Shown here piece after piece: positions 17,860 through 25,295 of a DNA stretch of 64,000 nt; position 1 is the first letter of the stretch, and every line of letters starts with the position of its first letter. This stretch comes from an uncultured Paracoccaceae bacterium (GTDB lineage Bacteria; Pseudomonadota; Alphaproteobacteria; Rhodobacterales; Rhodobacteraceae), in the NCBI GenBank assembly GCA_947493335.1, contig CANLQO010000007.1:28598-92597 (forward strand). Direction: 5' to 3'. The position numbers were made by a program, and so were the translations under genes. The notes beneath the pieces were generated by a model. It was not told the DNA's origin, did not search any database, and saw only the letters and a program-made list of their open reading frames with translations.

Positions 17860-18371
17860 GACGCTCCAAATTCCAGCCGCACCCATGGGCCAGAAATCGG
17901 CGTTGGCGCGCTCTCTGGGCCGCTCCGTGGCGCTCACGTCGGACCTCGTTTGCATCCCCGTCTGTCCCGGTTTTGAGTTGGTGGAAAGCGCCCGTTGGGA
18001 CAGTCTACCTGATGCGCTCGCGCGGGGAGCCAGACCTCTTCAAGGTCGGCTTCACTTCCCGCCGCGCCACTCAGCGACGGGCGGAGCTGAACCGGGTCGC
18101 GGGTGATGATATGGTCATCGTCGCGACCGTGGCGCTCCCGTGGGCGAGACGGTGTGAAGCTCGTGTTCTGAAGTCGATCCGCGCGACATGGTTCCGGAAG
18201 CGGGACCATCGCGGCACTGAGTGGTTTCGCTTGAAACACACCGAGGACATCGATGCGATATATGCCTGCATCCAGAGGGAAGCCCGGCGCACGTTAATTG
18301 AAGCGAAGCTGAAATTGTCGTGGCCGAGAGGCGGACAGATTGACTCCTTTCGGACTGGAGCCCGACCATGA
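17856..18371 (+). CDS. GIY-YIG-like (T5orf172/MUG113) protein
   Basis: 171 residues; the ATG overlaps the muramidase stop (ATGA). After a basic N-terminus the core reads GTVYLMRSRGEPDLFKVGFT then SRRATQRRAELN, then two helices and GTEWFRL. This is the T5orf172/MUG113 version of the GIY-YIG nuclease fold (VYLMR / FKVGFTS / R-R as catalytic elements). Whether it cuts DNA is unknown. It is the last well-defined member of the relaxase operon. Confidence 0.7.
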   Translation: MRRSKFQPHPWARNRRWRALWAAPWRSRRTSFASPSVPVLSWWKAPVGTVYLMRSRGEPDLFKVGFTSRRATQRRAELNRVAGDDMVIVATVALPWARRCEARVLKSIRATWFRKRDHRGTEWFRLKHTEDIDAIYACIQREARRTLIEAKLKLSWPRGGQIDSFRTGARP

Positions 18372-18907
18372 AAATTCGTGACAAACCTGCTCGGTCTGTC
18401 TGGAAGGCTGTCCGTTTGATAGTCGCCTTTCACAAGGACCGGGATGGCAAGCCGCATCTGTCTTCACGGCGTTGGTTTGCGAGAGATGGCCGGGCTGGCA
18501 TTCATCATGATCCGGATCAGCAGGAAGCTGTTCTCGTGATCTCGTCTTCAGATGCTGACAATCCACGCAACGTCGACGTTTCCTTCAGACAGGACAGGAT
18601 CGATCTTATTCGTGATGATGGTCCCGGTTGGGATCGCATCATCATTGAGGACGGACGCGTATCGGTTCGGATGAACGGGCATTCAATTCGCATCTTAGCG
18701 GATGGTTCCGTCGCTCATCTGCATGATGGTGTTGTCACACATATTGATCCTGACCTTGGCGTCCTTGTTGCAAGTGAAGACGTGCAAATCAGCATTTCGA
18801 TGGATGGCGAGCTGATCGAACGCCGGACACCGGAGTCAATCGTCCGGCTTGATCGAGACGATTGCGTTCAAACATCAAGAAGGGGGACGCGATGGCATCC
18901 CATGTGA
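18368..18907 (+). CDS. hypothetical beta-rich protein
   Basis: 179 residues, overlapping the previous gene by four bases. Residues 70-160 are a series of short strands (VDVSFRQDRIDLIRD, RIIIEDGRVSVRMNG, HSIRILADGSVAHL, VQISISMDGELIERR), suggesting a beta-helix or beta-sandwich. No family recognised. It is probably transcribed with the relaxase operon. Confidence 0.55.
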   Translation: MKIRDKPARSVWKAVRLIVAFHKDRDGKPHLSSRRWFARDGRAGIHHDPDQQEAVLVISSSDADNPRNVDVSFRQDRIDLIRDDGPGWDRIIIEDGRVSVRMNGHSIRILADGSVAHLHDGVVTHIDPDLGVLVASEDVQISISMDGELIERRTPESIVRLDRDDCVQTSRRGTRWHPM

Positions 18908-19074
18908 ACGAAGATCTCGCGAAGTCAAATTGGCTGAAACAGGCAGAGGTGGATCTTGCGCGTCGTGATCCAGTTGATGCTGTCAACGATGCAGAGGCGC
19001 TGTTGGCCATTTGTGAAGCGCGCCTCGACAAGCTCGTGCAGCCAGTTGCTCCGGATGTGCCCTCGTCGGGATAA
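18892..19074 (+). CDS. 60-residue hypothetical protein
   Basis: Starts inside the end of the previous gene after a GGGGG run; begins MASHVNEDLAKSNWLKQAEV and is one helical unit with a Pro-rich end. Overlap and ribosome site favour a real gene. Function unknown. Confidence 0.5.
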   Translation: MASHVNEDLAKSNWLKQAEVDLARRDPVDAVNDAEALLAICEARLDKLVQPVAPDVPSSG

Positions 19075-19092
19075 GACCACTTGTCGCGGAAG

Positions 19093-19296
19093 TCAGGGCA
19101 AGCCAGCCCGATTGCTGAAATGGATGTCTTCATCCGGCGAACCAGGCCACGTTCTTTCGGCAGGGCGCTTGTTCAGTATCGCATCTTGATGGCCGATAAG
19201 ACTGAGCGCCTTAACGACGTTTGTTGCGCGGACGTATCCTTGAGCGATGTCCGGAGCGTCTTGTTCGCGTCTGATTCTAAATGACCACGTATCCAT
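19093..19296 (-). CDS. 67-residue hypothetical protein
   Basis: Reads MDTWSFRIRREQDAPDIAQG, then YVRATNVVKALSLIGHQDA and a Trp/Asp-rich end. The frame extends upstream to 19560, but the upstream part is Cys/Arg-rich and shadow-like; AGG lies just before this ATG. The pattern (strand, helix with a GHxDA turn, strand) resembles small conserved plasmid proteins. Weak support. Confidence 0.4.
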   Translation of the reverse strand: MDTWSFRIRREQDAPDIAQGYVRATNVVKALSLIGHQDAILNKRPAERTWPGSPDEDIHFSNRAGLP

Positions 19297-19558
19297 GACC
19301 TGATCTTGGTCAGGAATGGTTATCAAATCGTGAGGCCTCCCGGCAACAATGGTCTCTGTCCTCAAGACCGTCTCCCCACACTGCCAGCAGGCCGCAAAGG
19401 TGCGTCTGCACCGCATGGTCATACTCGGTCGAAATTCTGTCTTATCGATCCAAGTCTGGGTGCTCGGCCCGCCCCAGCGACCGTGACCCGAAGGGCAGAT
19501 CGGCGCGGGTCTGATCGAGCATGATTGAAAGGAGGGGCTGTGGCTCCGGAGGAGACAC

Positions 19559-19675
19559 ATGACCGACTATTCGATCAGCGAGGCAGTCCCGTGGCGTTCT
19601 GGGCGAAGCCTAGGGCACGGTGCCGTAGGCAGGGGCCCAAACCTGACGGGCAAACAGAAAACCCACGTGCGCTAA
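19559..19675 (+). CDS. 38-residue candidate small ORF
   Basis: ATG preceded by GGAGGAGACAC, an excellent ribosome site; begins MTDYSISEAVPWRSGRSLGH and ends with a TAA that lies in the loop of the hairpin at 19662-19683. Gly/Arg-rich, no known motif. The ribosome site is the only strong evidence. Confidence 0.3.
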   Translation: MTDYSISEAVPWRSGRSLGHGAVGRGPNLTGKQKTHVR

Positions 19676-19683
19676 CACGTGGG
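19662..19683. terminator. hairpin terminator, best on the minus strand
   Basis: CCCACGTG, six-base loop, CACGTGGG. On the minus strand it is followed by TTTTCTGTTT; on the plus strand only CTTTCC follows. Confidence 0.6.
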
Positions 19684-19850
19684 CTTTCCATAGAAGTTTC
19701 GATCGCTCCGACCGACGCTTTGAGTTTCCCCAGAAATACACTGATATCAAGCTCTGCGCCGGTCCGGAAACGGCATCGGCTGGCTTGACTTTGATCATCG
19801 AAAGGGTGAGGATTCCGGTATCGGGAACTTCAAAACCGATACGAAATCAT

Positions 19851-19881
19851 AAGCCCCTGAGTTGCCTAAGCTCAGGGGCTT
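19851..19881. terminator. strong hairpin after a possible small RNA
   Basis: Perfect 11-bp stem AAGCCCCTGAG / CTCAGGGGCTT with a 9-base loop. Just upstream (about 19817-19842) is another stem, GTATCGG / CCGATAC, and TTGACTTTGA at about 19784 could be a -35 element. Together they look like a short structured transcript between two terminators; no ORF is convincing here. Confidence 0.5.
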
Positions 19882-20029
19882 ATACTTTGCCTTTTCCGAA
19901 ACGTGACATGTGCAATCTTGAGTGGTCGATGACAGAGCTTTCGTTCGCTGATCGACGAGCGTTTGCCGCCGGAGCGCAGACGACCCTCACGACTACTCCA
20001 CACACATAAGGGAGCAACCAAAGCGTCGA

Positions 20030-20049
20030 GGGCTGCCGTTCGGCAACCC
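20030..20049 (-). terminator. minus-strand hairpin terminator
   Basis: GGGTTGCCG-AA-CGGCAGCCC on the minus strand (one T-G wobble, which would be a C-A mismatch on the plus strand), lying just past the stop of the small minus gene ending at 20059. Confidence 0.5.
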
Positions 20050-20055
20050 CCGTGG

Positions 20056-20087
20056 TTTTCAGGTCGTGTGATTTTCAGGTCGTGTGA
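20056..20087. repeat. 16-bp tandem duplication
   Basis: TTTTCAGGTCGTGTGA occurs twice head-to-tail, followed by TTTTCCAG. It spans the 3' end of the 59-residue gene. Confidence 0.85.
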
Positions 20088-20238
20088 TTTTCCAGTCCCA
20101 GCTGAAGGGGATGATCAGGTCAGCGTCTCGGATGGCGGCACGGGCGTCTGCGTAGCTGAAGTAGCCGTCCCATGTCTGGACGACCTCCCCGCCCTTCGTG
20201 AATACGATCTTGTGTGTTCCATGTTTCTGCGTCGTCAT
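20059..20238 (-). CDS. 59-residue hypothetical protein
   Basis: Begins MTTQKHGTHKIVFTKGGEVV then QTWDGYFSYADARAAIRDAD; a strand-strand-helix unit ending IPFSWDWKITRP. ATG at 20238. The last codons are made by a 16-bp tandem duplication (20056-20087), which changes frame and supplies the present stop, so the C-terminus may differ from relatives. Not in a recognised family. It follows the zinc-protein gene by 12 bases, so both are one operon. Confidence 0.55.
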   Translation of the reverse strand: MTTQKHGTHKIVFTKGGEVVQTWDGYFSYADARAAIRDADLIIPFSWDWKITRPENHTT

Positions 20239-20250
20239 GGTCCTGCTCCG

Positions 20251-20526
20251 TCAGTTGAAGATATCGTTGTGTTCGGTGTGGCCGCAATCGTCACAGGTGA
20301 TCCGGTAGTAGCAATTGTAGCTGCCTCCTTCGATGCGCTCCCATTCCTCTCGGACGGCCTTGCCGCCGCAAGCGGGGCATTCACATTGGCTGCGACTGTC
20401 TTCTAACGGGACGATTGTCTCGCCGGCTGTCGTATAGCCCGTTCCGTCGCAGTGCAGAAATTTGCTTACGCCATCACACTGTGCGCCGTAGCCGTCACAG
20501 TTTGTGCAGGTTGTGTGGATGGTCAT
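20251..20526 (-). CDS. zinc-binding protein with CxxCxGxG-type knuckles
   Basis: 91 residues. Four Cys pairs: CTNCDGYG, then CDGVSKFLHCDGTG (DnaJ-type CxxCxGxG-like spacing), CECPACGG and CDDCGH. This is two zinc ribbons, probably a structural or nucleic-acid-contact module. A GGAGAAA site precedes the ATG, and the structured repeat A lies upstream of it. Function unknown. Confidence 0.65.
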   Translation of the reverse strand: MTIHTTCTNCDGYGAQCDGVSKFLHCDGTGYTTAGETIVPLEDSRSQCECPACGGKAVREEWERIEGGSYNCYYRITCDDCGHTEHNDIFN

Positions 20527-20589
20527 TCTGTTTCTCCTGATATCCGTCACCGCATGAGCGCGGTGGCATGGCCCGATGTCAGGTTTCCA

Positions 20590-21035
20590 AAGCAGTTCGG
20601 GTCAGGGACGGCGTAGCCGCCAGCTTGCTGGGCGTGCGGGCGGGACAAAATCGCGGAGGGTCCGCCCCAACGGGGTGGAAGCCGCTATTTTGGTCCGGTC
20701 GCGCGATCCTTGACGCGGGCTGATTTGGGGGCCATCCGGAGGATATGCTTCCGCACTCATGTGTGTGTGGAGTCGTCGTGAGGGCGACCCGACACGAGCA
20801 GGCAAGCGGTGCGGCTGGACACGCAGGCGGGCGGAGCGTCGGGATCGTTTTGCGAAGCGAAACAGACCAGAGTGGAGACCGCAGGCGTGGCCGAGGCGTG
20901 CCGTGCTCGCGAGGCGGGTCAACCGGGCCTTCTTCACACACCGCCGCTGTAAGAGCTGCAAGCCCGCATCTGCGATCGACCAAAGGTCGATGCTCGCCTG
21001 CGACACGCGAAGCCGAGCAAGCGAGGCGGCAGTTG
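20590..21035 (+). ncRNA. structured repeat element, copy A (candidate plus-strand RNA)
   Basis: About 445 bp, clearly homologous over most of its length to copy B at 23728-24173. Visible stems: 20643-20651 with 20687-20696; 20662-20668 with 20672-20678 (CCGCCCC/GGGGTGG); 20848-20853 with 20857-20862 (TTTTGC/GCGAAA); 20975-20980 with 20986-20991 (ATCGAC/GTCGAT). Several pairs differ between copies while pairing is kept, and the wobble pairs are G-U on the plus strand but A-C on the minus strand. Coding frames do not agree between copies. The flanking genes run on the minus strand. RNA identity is inferred. Confidence 0.5.
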
Positions 21036-21062
21036 CTGTAAGCGGCTGTTGCGCGCGGAGCG

Positions 21063-21115
21063 TTCCTTGGAACAAGGAAAGGGCGGCTTGCGCCGCCCAA
21101 TCCTCGGGGAGGATT
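21063..21115 (-). terminator. cluster of three hairpins after the 66-residue gene
   Basis: TTCCTT/AAGGAA (21063-21079), GGGCGGC/GCCGCCC (21081-21098) and AATCCTC/GAGGATT (21099-21115). On the minus strand the middle hairpin is followed by TTTCCTTG, consistent with a terminator for the gene whose stop is at 21115. Confidence 0.55.
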
Positions 21116-21315
21116 TAATCTTCGCTTTTGTTGGAGTTCGGGGGGAACATCACCAGTTCGTCGACGGCGACGGGGAAGTCGAGCTTGAGGGTGAAGAACT
21201 CTTCGCCTGAGCCGTTGCGGGTGTTGCGGAACATGGCCCCAACGCGACGGAAGGTGACTTTCTCTTCGCCGTCTTTTTTGAACTTGACGGGAACGGTTGC
21301 GGTGTAGGTTGTCAT
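21115..21315 (-). CDS. 66-residue beta-rich plasmid protein
   Basis: Begins MTTYTATVPVKFKKDGEEKV, then TFRRVGAMFRNTRNGSGEEF and a strand FTLKLDFPVAVDELVMFPP. The pattern (RVGAMFRN...FTLKLD...ELVMFPP) recurs in short plasmid proteins that sit near DUF736 genes, and it may be a single OB-like or DUF736-like strand set. ATG at 21315 follows AAGGAG. Partial repeat C lies in its 5' leader. Confidence 0.6.
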   Translation of the reverse strand: MTTYTATVPVKFKKDGEEKVTFRRVGAMFRNTRNGSGEEFFTLKLDFPVAVDELVMFPPNSNKSED

Positions 21316-21375
21316 TTGTGTATCTCCTTTTTTCGATGGGGATCTACCAGCACGGGGCTTGAGGGCTGGCCGCAA

Positions 21376-21426
21376 GCGCAAATGCGGAGGGTCCGCGGCA
21401 GCAGGACGTGGAAACCGTATTTGTGC
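21376..21426 (+). repeat. partial copy C of the structured repeat
   Basis: Shares the GCGGAGGGTCCGC core and the GTGGAaaCCG segment with copies A and B. Its outer stem GCGCAAAT / ATTTGTGC is made of different bases from those in A and B but pairs fully (one G-U on the plus strand). Confidence 0.55.
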
Positions 21427-21479
21427 TTGCCGAGGCGCAGCCGAGGGAACGGGCATTCCGACCCCGTGCGATCCACATC

Positions 21480-22105
21480 AATGAGAAAAAAGGGGTTACG
21501 CAGATGTGTGACCTGTTGTTCCGAGCAACCGGGTTCAAGTTCATCGGAGCGGCGTGAGGTGATGATCATGACTCTTCACGTTGGGGCCATGTTTTGCGTC
21601 ATTGCGCCTGGACTGGCCAAGTTCTTTGCAATCATACGGCGCTATCGTTCCGCGCCGCCGATGATCGGATGTTGTTCGCTGGTCAATCACGACCGACGAT
21701 GTCTATCTGTGGATTTGGGCGGTGCAAGCTGTCCTGCATTAAGCTGGACGCTCTTCTGCCCCAGCGAACTTCATCCAGATGGGCGGATCGAGTCGTCACC
21801 TGCGAGGATGAACCGAGCTTGATGAGCTGGCTCGGGAGGAGACAGTTGGTCTTGCATCGGCCTCACGGAGAGGTTGACGCTGAGTTCGCAGTTCGGGTCT
21901 GGAAAACTTGAACCTGCGAGCGCGGTGACGCAGGTAGCGGCCGGGATAACGAAGGGCATATTGAAACAAGAGCCGACGTTCGCTGCGCGAGGCCAAATGT
22001 CTCAGACGCGGACGAAGCCGAGTTTCGGATACACTGTCTGAGTGTCTGCTTCTTGCCTCGTGGTGGTACCAGCGCTACGGTTCCTAGAGTGATAGGGAGT
22101 AGAGA
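21480..22105. other. long intergenic region, no supported gene
   Basis: Several short overlapping frames exist on both strands, none with a ribosome site or family pattern. A GCCGACGTTCGCTGCG stretch near 21972 resembles intergenic repeats of this bacterial group. The promoter of the NTF2-like gene should lie at its right end. Confidence 0.4.
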
Positions 22106-22498
22106 ATGGCATTTTCTCAAAAAGATTTGGACGGGCTTGCACGCCGTTATACCGACGCATGGAACTCGAAGGTCCCAGACAACGTCGCTTCTTTCCACAC
22201 ATCAAGCAGTAGCATTGTCATAAATCGAGGTGAGCCATCTGTTGGTCACGTCGGACTTGCTGAGATGGCTGCAGGCTTCCACGCGGACGTGCCGGATTTG
22301 CACCTTACCTGCAACGGCATTCGCGGGGCAGGAACACATGTCGTTTACTTGTGGACTTTTACTGGGCATCACGCTGAAACAGGAAACGCGTTGAATGTTC
22401 AGGGCTGGGAGGAGTGGGAACTCGACGGCGAAATGAAAGTCACTAAGGCGTTGGGTTGGTTTGATGGTGAGGAATACGACCGACAAGTCGCAGGTTAG
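22106..22498 (+). CDS. SnoaL/NTF2-like protein
   Basis: 130 residues. An N-terminal helix DLDGLARRYTDAWNSKVPDN, then FHTSSSSIVINRGEPSVGH, a helix AEMAAGFHADVPDL and long strands (HVVYLWTFTGHHAETG, ALNVQGWEEWELDG) form the cone-shaped NTF2 fold of the SnoaL-like polyketide cyclase superfamily. These proteins bind small hydrophobic molecules or act as small enzymes; the substrate cannot be told. A metabolic cargo gene, not part of transfer. AGGGAG lies before the ATG. Confidence 0.75.
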   Translation: MAFSQKDLDGLARRYTDAWNSKVPDNVASFHTSSSSIVINRGEPSVGHVGLAEMAAGFHADVPDLHLTCNGIRGAGTHVVYLWTFTGHHAETGNALNVQGWEEWELDGEMKVTKALGWFDGEEYDRQVAG

Positions 22499-22732
22499 AC
22501 ATCCCTCACCGGACGTAAACTGATAGATATTTGGTCAAAGCGGTCGTTAGCTATCGTGCAGCAATGTGGTAGGAGAGGGCTCTTCTGACTCTTTCGCTGC
22601 GGTCGATCCGGATGTCTGTTTTTACATCAAACCCCGACGGTTTCTCCAGAGTCTAATTGCTGAGGATTGGTGGGCCAAGAAGCTGGATCAAATTGAAGTG
22701 AGGCCGCCCGAAGGCGATCTCCTTTCGTGGGT

Positions 22733-23656
22733 TCAGCTTTTGCCCTTATGCGGATCATCGACCCGCATCACGATGATACCTTTGTCTTCTGCCTTTTGAC
22801 CGAGGTTCATCGCGACCCCGTTGCCTCCGAAGAGCACGACCCCGGCTGGAGCGAACTTATCGTCCAGCATCTCGTCGTTGCACTTGAAGGGTGCGGCGCG
22901 ACCATGTGCGGACCAGCGAGGATCGAATTTCGCCTGCGCGATCCCGCGGGCGCGGGCCCATCGGGCTGCGATCATCTCGGCGCCATTCTTTCCACCTTTG
23001 TGACAGACGAAGATTTCTTCATTGCGCGTCTGGCGAATACGCTCGCGTACTTTGTCGAGGGTATTGAAGATCAGATCGATGTCGGTCCAGTCGGTTGCGC
23101 CAGAGACGATCAGGGGCACCCCTTCGACCTTGCTTCGGGCAGCTGTCTCGCGATCGTGCTGTTCCAGAAGCTGGCGGGCTTCGAAGATGGCGCCTGTCTC
23201 GCGAGCTTTTGCGGATGTGCGGGAGCCTGCAGCCGGGATGAAGCCGGAGCCGGTCTCGATTTCGTAGCAGACGGCGGCCTCGTCGCTCATGACTTCCATC
23301 GCGGCCACGATGTCGCGCAGTTGGAGGTAACGCACTTGCGCCTCTTCCAGCGCTGTCTCAGAGATTTCGGACCCATCATGGCTCCGGGTGAGTGCGCTGA
23401 TTTTGTCAGCTGTGCGATCCAACTCCTTCGAGAGTGCCATCGTCCGTCGCTGTAGGAGCGATGCGAGCCCATGGGCGATCGGTTCGATTTCGCCCTCAAG
23501 ACCGGTCCCCTGCAACTGTCCCAGGAGCGCTTCGAAAGCGTCACGGACGATCTCGTTTTTCAGAACGTCATCGTTCGGAATGGGAAGCTGAGCGTCCTTT
23601 TCGGTTAGCCCGAAGAGTTCGATCGTTTCGTATGCGTTTGCTTCTGCGTATGCCAT
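22733..23656 (-). CDS. DUF2493 (SLOG/YAcAr-type) protein
   Basis: 307 residues. The C-terminal ~130 residues carry a DUF2493 pattern: VPLIVSGATDWTDIDLIFNT, then IFVCHKGGKNGAEMIAARWA, HGRAAPFKCNDEML and VVLFGGNGVAMNLGQKAE. The SLOG superfamily binds nucleotides or nucleotide-derived ligands. The N-terminal 170 residues are helical and often precede DUF2493 in plasmid proteins of this group. ATG at 23656 has AGGAGAAAG upstream; the longer frame runs into repeat B and is non-coding. Confidence 0.75.
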   Translation of the reverse strand: MAYAEANAYETIELFGLTEKDAQLPIPNDDVLKNEIVRDAFEALLGQLQGTGLEGEIEPIAHGLASLLQRRTMALSKELDRTADKISALTRSHDGSEISETALEEAQVRYLQLRDIVAAMEVMSDEAAVCYEIETGSGFIPAAGSRTSAKARETGAIFEARQLLEQHDRETAARSKVEGVPLIVSGATDWTDIDLIFNTLDKVRERIRQTRNEEIFVCHKGGKNGAEMIAARWARARGIAQAKFDPRWSAHGRAAPFKCNDEMLDDKFAPAGVVLFGGNGVAMNLGQKAEDKGIIVMRVDDPHKGKS

Positions 23657-23727
23657 GTTCTTTCTCCTGAATGTTGGTGTTCCGCCGCATGGGTGCGGGG
23701 GATGCCGAAGTTCAGGTCTCCCGAATC

Positions 23728-24173
23728 TGATCGGGTCAGGGACGGCGCAGCCGCCAGCTCGCTGGGCGCAAAAGTTTCGGCAAAGTCGGAGGGTCCGCCG
23801 CGTAGCGGTGGAGACCGTCTTTGTTGACAGTTTTGCGATCCTTGACGCGGTCTGATTCTGGGGCCAATCCGGAGGATATCCTTCCGCGCTCATGTGTGTG
23901 TGGAGTTGACGTGAGGGCGACCCGACACGAGCAGGAAAGCGGCGCGGCCAGACACGCAGGCGGGCAGAGCGGCGGGATCGTTTTGCCCCGGCAAAACAGA
24001 CCAGAGTGGAGACCGCAGGCGTGGCTGAGACGTGCCGTGCTCGCGAGGCGGGTCAACCGGGATGAAGCAGAGCAACGCCGCGCGGAGGTCGCATGGCCGA
24101 CTGCGCGATCGACTGCAGGTCGATGCTCGTCTGCGACACGCGAAGCCGAGCAGGTGAGGCCGTAAGGCTTTTT
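23728..24173 (+). ncRNA. structured repeat element, copy B (candidate plus-strand RNA)
   Basis: Counterpart of copy A. Stems: 23779-23785 with 23819-23825 (GGCAAAG/CTTTGTT, two G-U pairs on the plus strand); 23795-23801 with 23805-23811 (CCGCCGC/GCGGTGG); 23981-23986 with 23991-23996 (TTTTGC/GCAAAA); 24108-24113 with 24119-24124 (ATCGAC/GTCGAT). The right end runs into a plus-strand terminator hairpin. Compared with copy A, one C-G pair has become G-C and a G-U pair has become A-U. Confidence 0.5.
24157..24173 (+). terminator. plus-strand intrinsic terminator at end of copy B
   Basis: AGGCC-GTAA-GGCTT followed by TTT: a short stem with a GNRA-type loop and a T-run, oriented on the plus strand and placed exactly where repeat B ends. 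Confidence 0.5.
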
Positions 24174-24252
24174 CGACGGCTATCTCCAAATGCCCTTGTC
24201 TTGCCATATTGGAAGCCGATGGTGATGCCACTGGTTTTGATAGGATGTTCTG

Positions 24253-24447
24253 ATGGGATTTACAGAAGCGGAGAAGGAAAGCTGTCACAAGGCGCGCCGT
24301 CGCGCCCGCGATGATGGGTATGGGGCGGACATGATAGATACACAAGAAACGTCGATGCCGATTTGCCTGCATTGTCACAATCCATTTCCGGCATCAGGCG
24401 GAGTTGTGACTTCTGATGCGGCGATCTGTGATGCCTGCAACGGCTGA
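24253..24447 (+). CDS. small zinc-binding protein
   Basis: 64 residues: a basic helical N-terminus (FTEAEKESCHKARRRARDDG) and a C-terminal CLHCHNPF...ICDACNG, two CxxC knuckles 18 residues apart forming a zinc ribbon. AGGA lies about 10 bases before the ATG. It starts 80 bases after repeat B's terminator. Likely nucleic-acid or protein adaptor; function unknown. Confidence 0.6.
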   Translation: MGFTEAEKESCHKARRRARDDGYGADMIDTQETSMPICLHCHNPFPASGGVVTSDAAICDACNG

Positions 24448-24513
24448 TATGTCGTGAGTATGTTCACACTTCGTTCTTGAACGGAAGTATGAAACGGCGG
24501 TATCTGGATCGTC

Positions 24514-24792
24514 ATGCCATTGCGACCAAAGATGATCGGTTTTCGCTTCTCGACGCGCCTCGATGTGCTTGGGCCTGCGGACGTCGTTGAGATGATCTGC
24601 CCGCAATGCGCGCGGCGGTACATGCTGGCGCCGTGGCAGCTGTTGGGTCGGTTCGAGCCAACGATACATCTCGACATTGTTGGTGAAAGGTTCCACTGCA
24701 AGAACTGCGGATGGCGCGGCCAACGCAAAAAAGGGGCGCGATGGGCGATCTACACCGCCCATCCGCCCCTGTCAGAAGTGCCAGGATCTTAG
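24514..24792 (+). CDS. zinc-ribbon hypothetical protein
   Basis: 92 residues with MICPQCARRYMLAPWQLL and RFHCKNCGWRG, two CxxC pairs that would bind one zinc. Short spacing from the gene upstream and a shared strand suggest a pair. Its 3' end overlaps the RadC-like gene by four bases, tail-to-tail. No further function is visible. Confidence 0.6.
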   Translation: MPLRPKMIGFRFSTRLDVLGPADVVEMICPQCARRYMLAPWQLLGRFEPTIHLDIVGERFHCKNCGWRGQRKKGARWAIYTAHPPLSEVPGS

Positions 24793-25295
24793 AAGGTGAC
24801 TGTGCCATGGCCTCGCATGGAGAAAGCATTTGCCTCTGTGCCGAAGCCGACGATCACATGGTCGTGGATCGTCAGTCCAAGCACTCTGGCAGCTTCGACC
24901 ATCTGTTTGGTCATCTTGATGTCTGCGTCGCTGGGTGTGGGATCGCCAGACGGATGGTTGTGGCACAGAATGAGTGCTGATACGTCTAGGATCAGCGCTG
25001 ATCGCATGACGTCTGAGACATAGACGGGGACATGATCAATTGTGCCGCGCCACATGATCCGATCACGGATCAATCTATTTTTGCTGTTGAGGAAGAGCAC
25101 GCGGAGGACCTCGCTCCGTTCCTTGAGGGCGCTGAGGGCTAGGTATTCGGTGAGCATGGCCCATGACGCGATCAGGTCTGCAGCACGCATATGGCGTCGT
25201 AGGATATCGCAGGCAGACCCGACGGTTGCCGCGTCTTCTTGCGTGAGATGTGGTTCGACACGAATGGGATCGGGTATGCGGTCGTATTTTGTCAT
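24789..25295 (-). CDS. radC: RadC-family JAMM-domain protein
   Basis: 168 residues. The MPN/JAMM metal site is intact: H112-N-H114-PSGDPTPS122-D-A-D125. Upstream strands VLRVLFLNSKNRLIRDRI and VPVYVSDVMRSALI match RadC. RadC-like genes are frequent on plasmids and integrative elements in anti-restriction clusters; the role in DNA repair has been withdrawn for the E. coli protein, and the real substrate is unknown. The N-terminal helix-hairpin-helix of full RadC is absent, giving the short plasmid form. Starts within the end of the next gene. Confidence 0.85.
   Translation of the reverse strand: MTKYDRIPDPIRVEPHLTQEDAATVGSACDILRRHMRAADLIASWAMLTEYLALSALKERSEVLRVLFLNSKNRLIRDRIMWRGTIDHVPVYVSDVMRSALILDVSALILCHNHPSGDPTPSDADIKMTKQMVEAARVLGLTIHDHVIVGFGTEANAFSMRGHGTVTF

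Noticed and set aside
20579..21100. 173-residue minus frame over repeat A
   Set aside because: The corresponding frame in copy B is shifted and different; low-complexity Arg/Pro/Cys composition and stem structure fit non-coding DNA.
21960..22030. Possible fourth copy of the right-end hairpin repeat
   Set aside because: Shares only short GC-rich strings (CGACGTTCGCTGCG); no matching hairpin.
22566..23455. Plus frames over the DUF2493 gene
   Set aside because: Shadows of the well-supported minus-strand gene.
23736..24378. Minus frames over repeat B
   Set aside because: Frames do not match those in copy A and lack ribosome sites.
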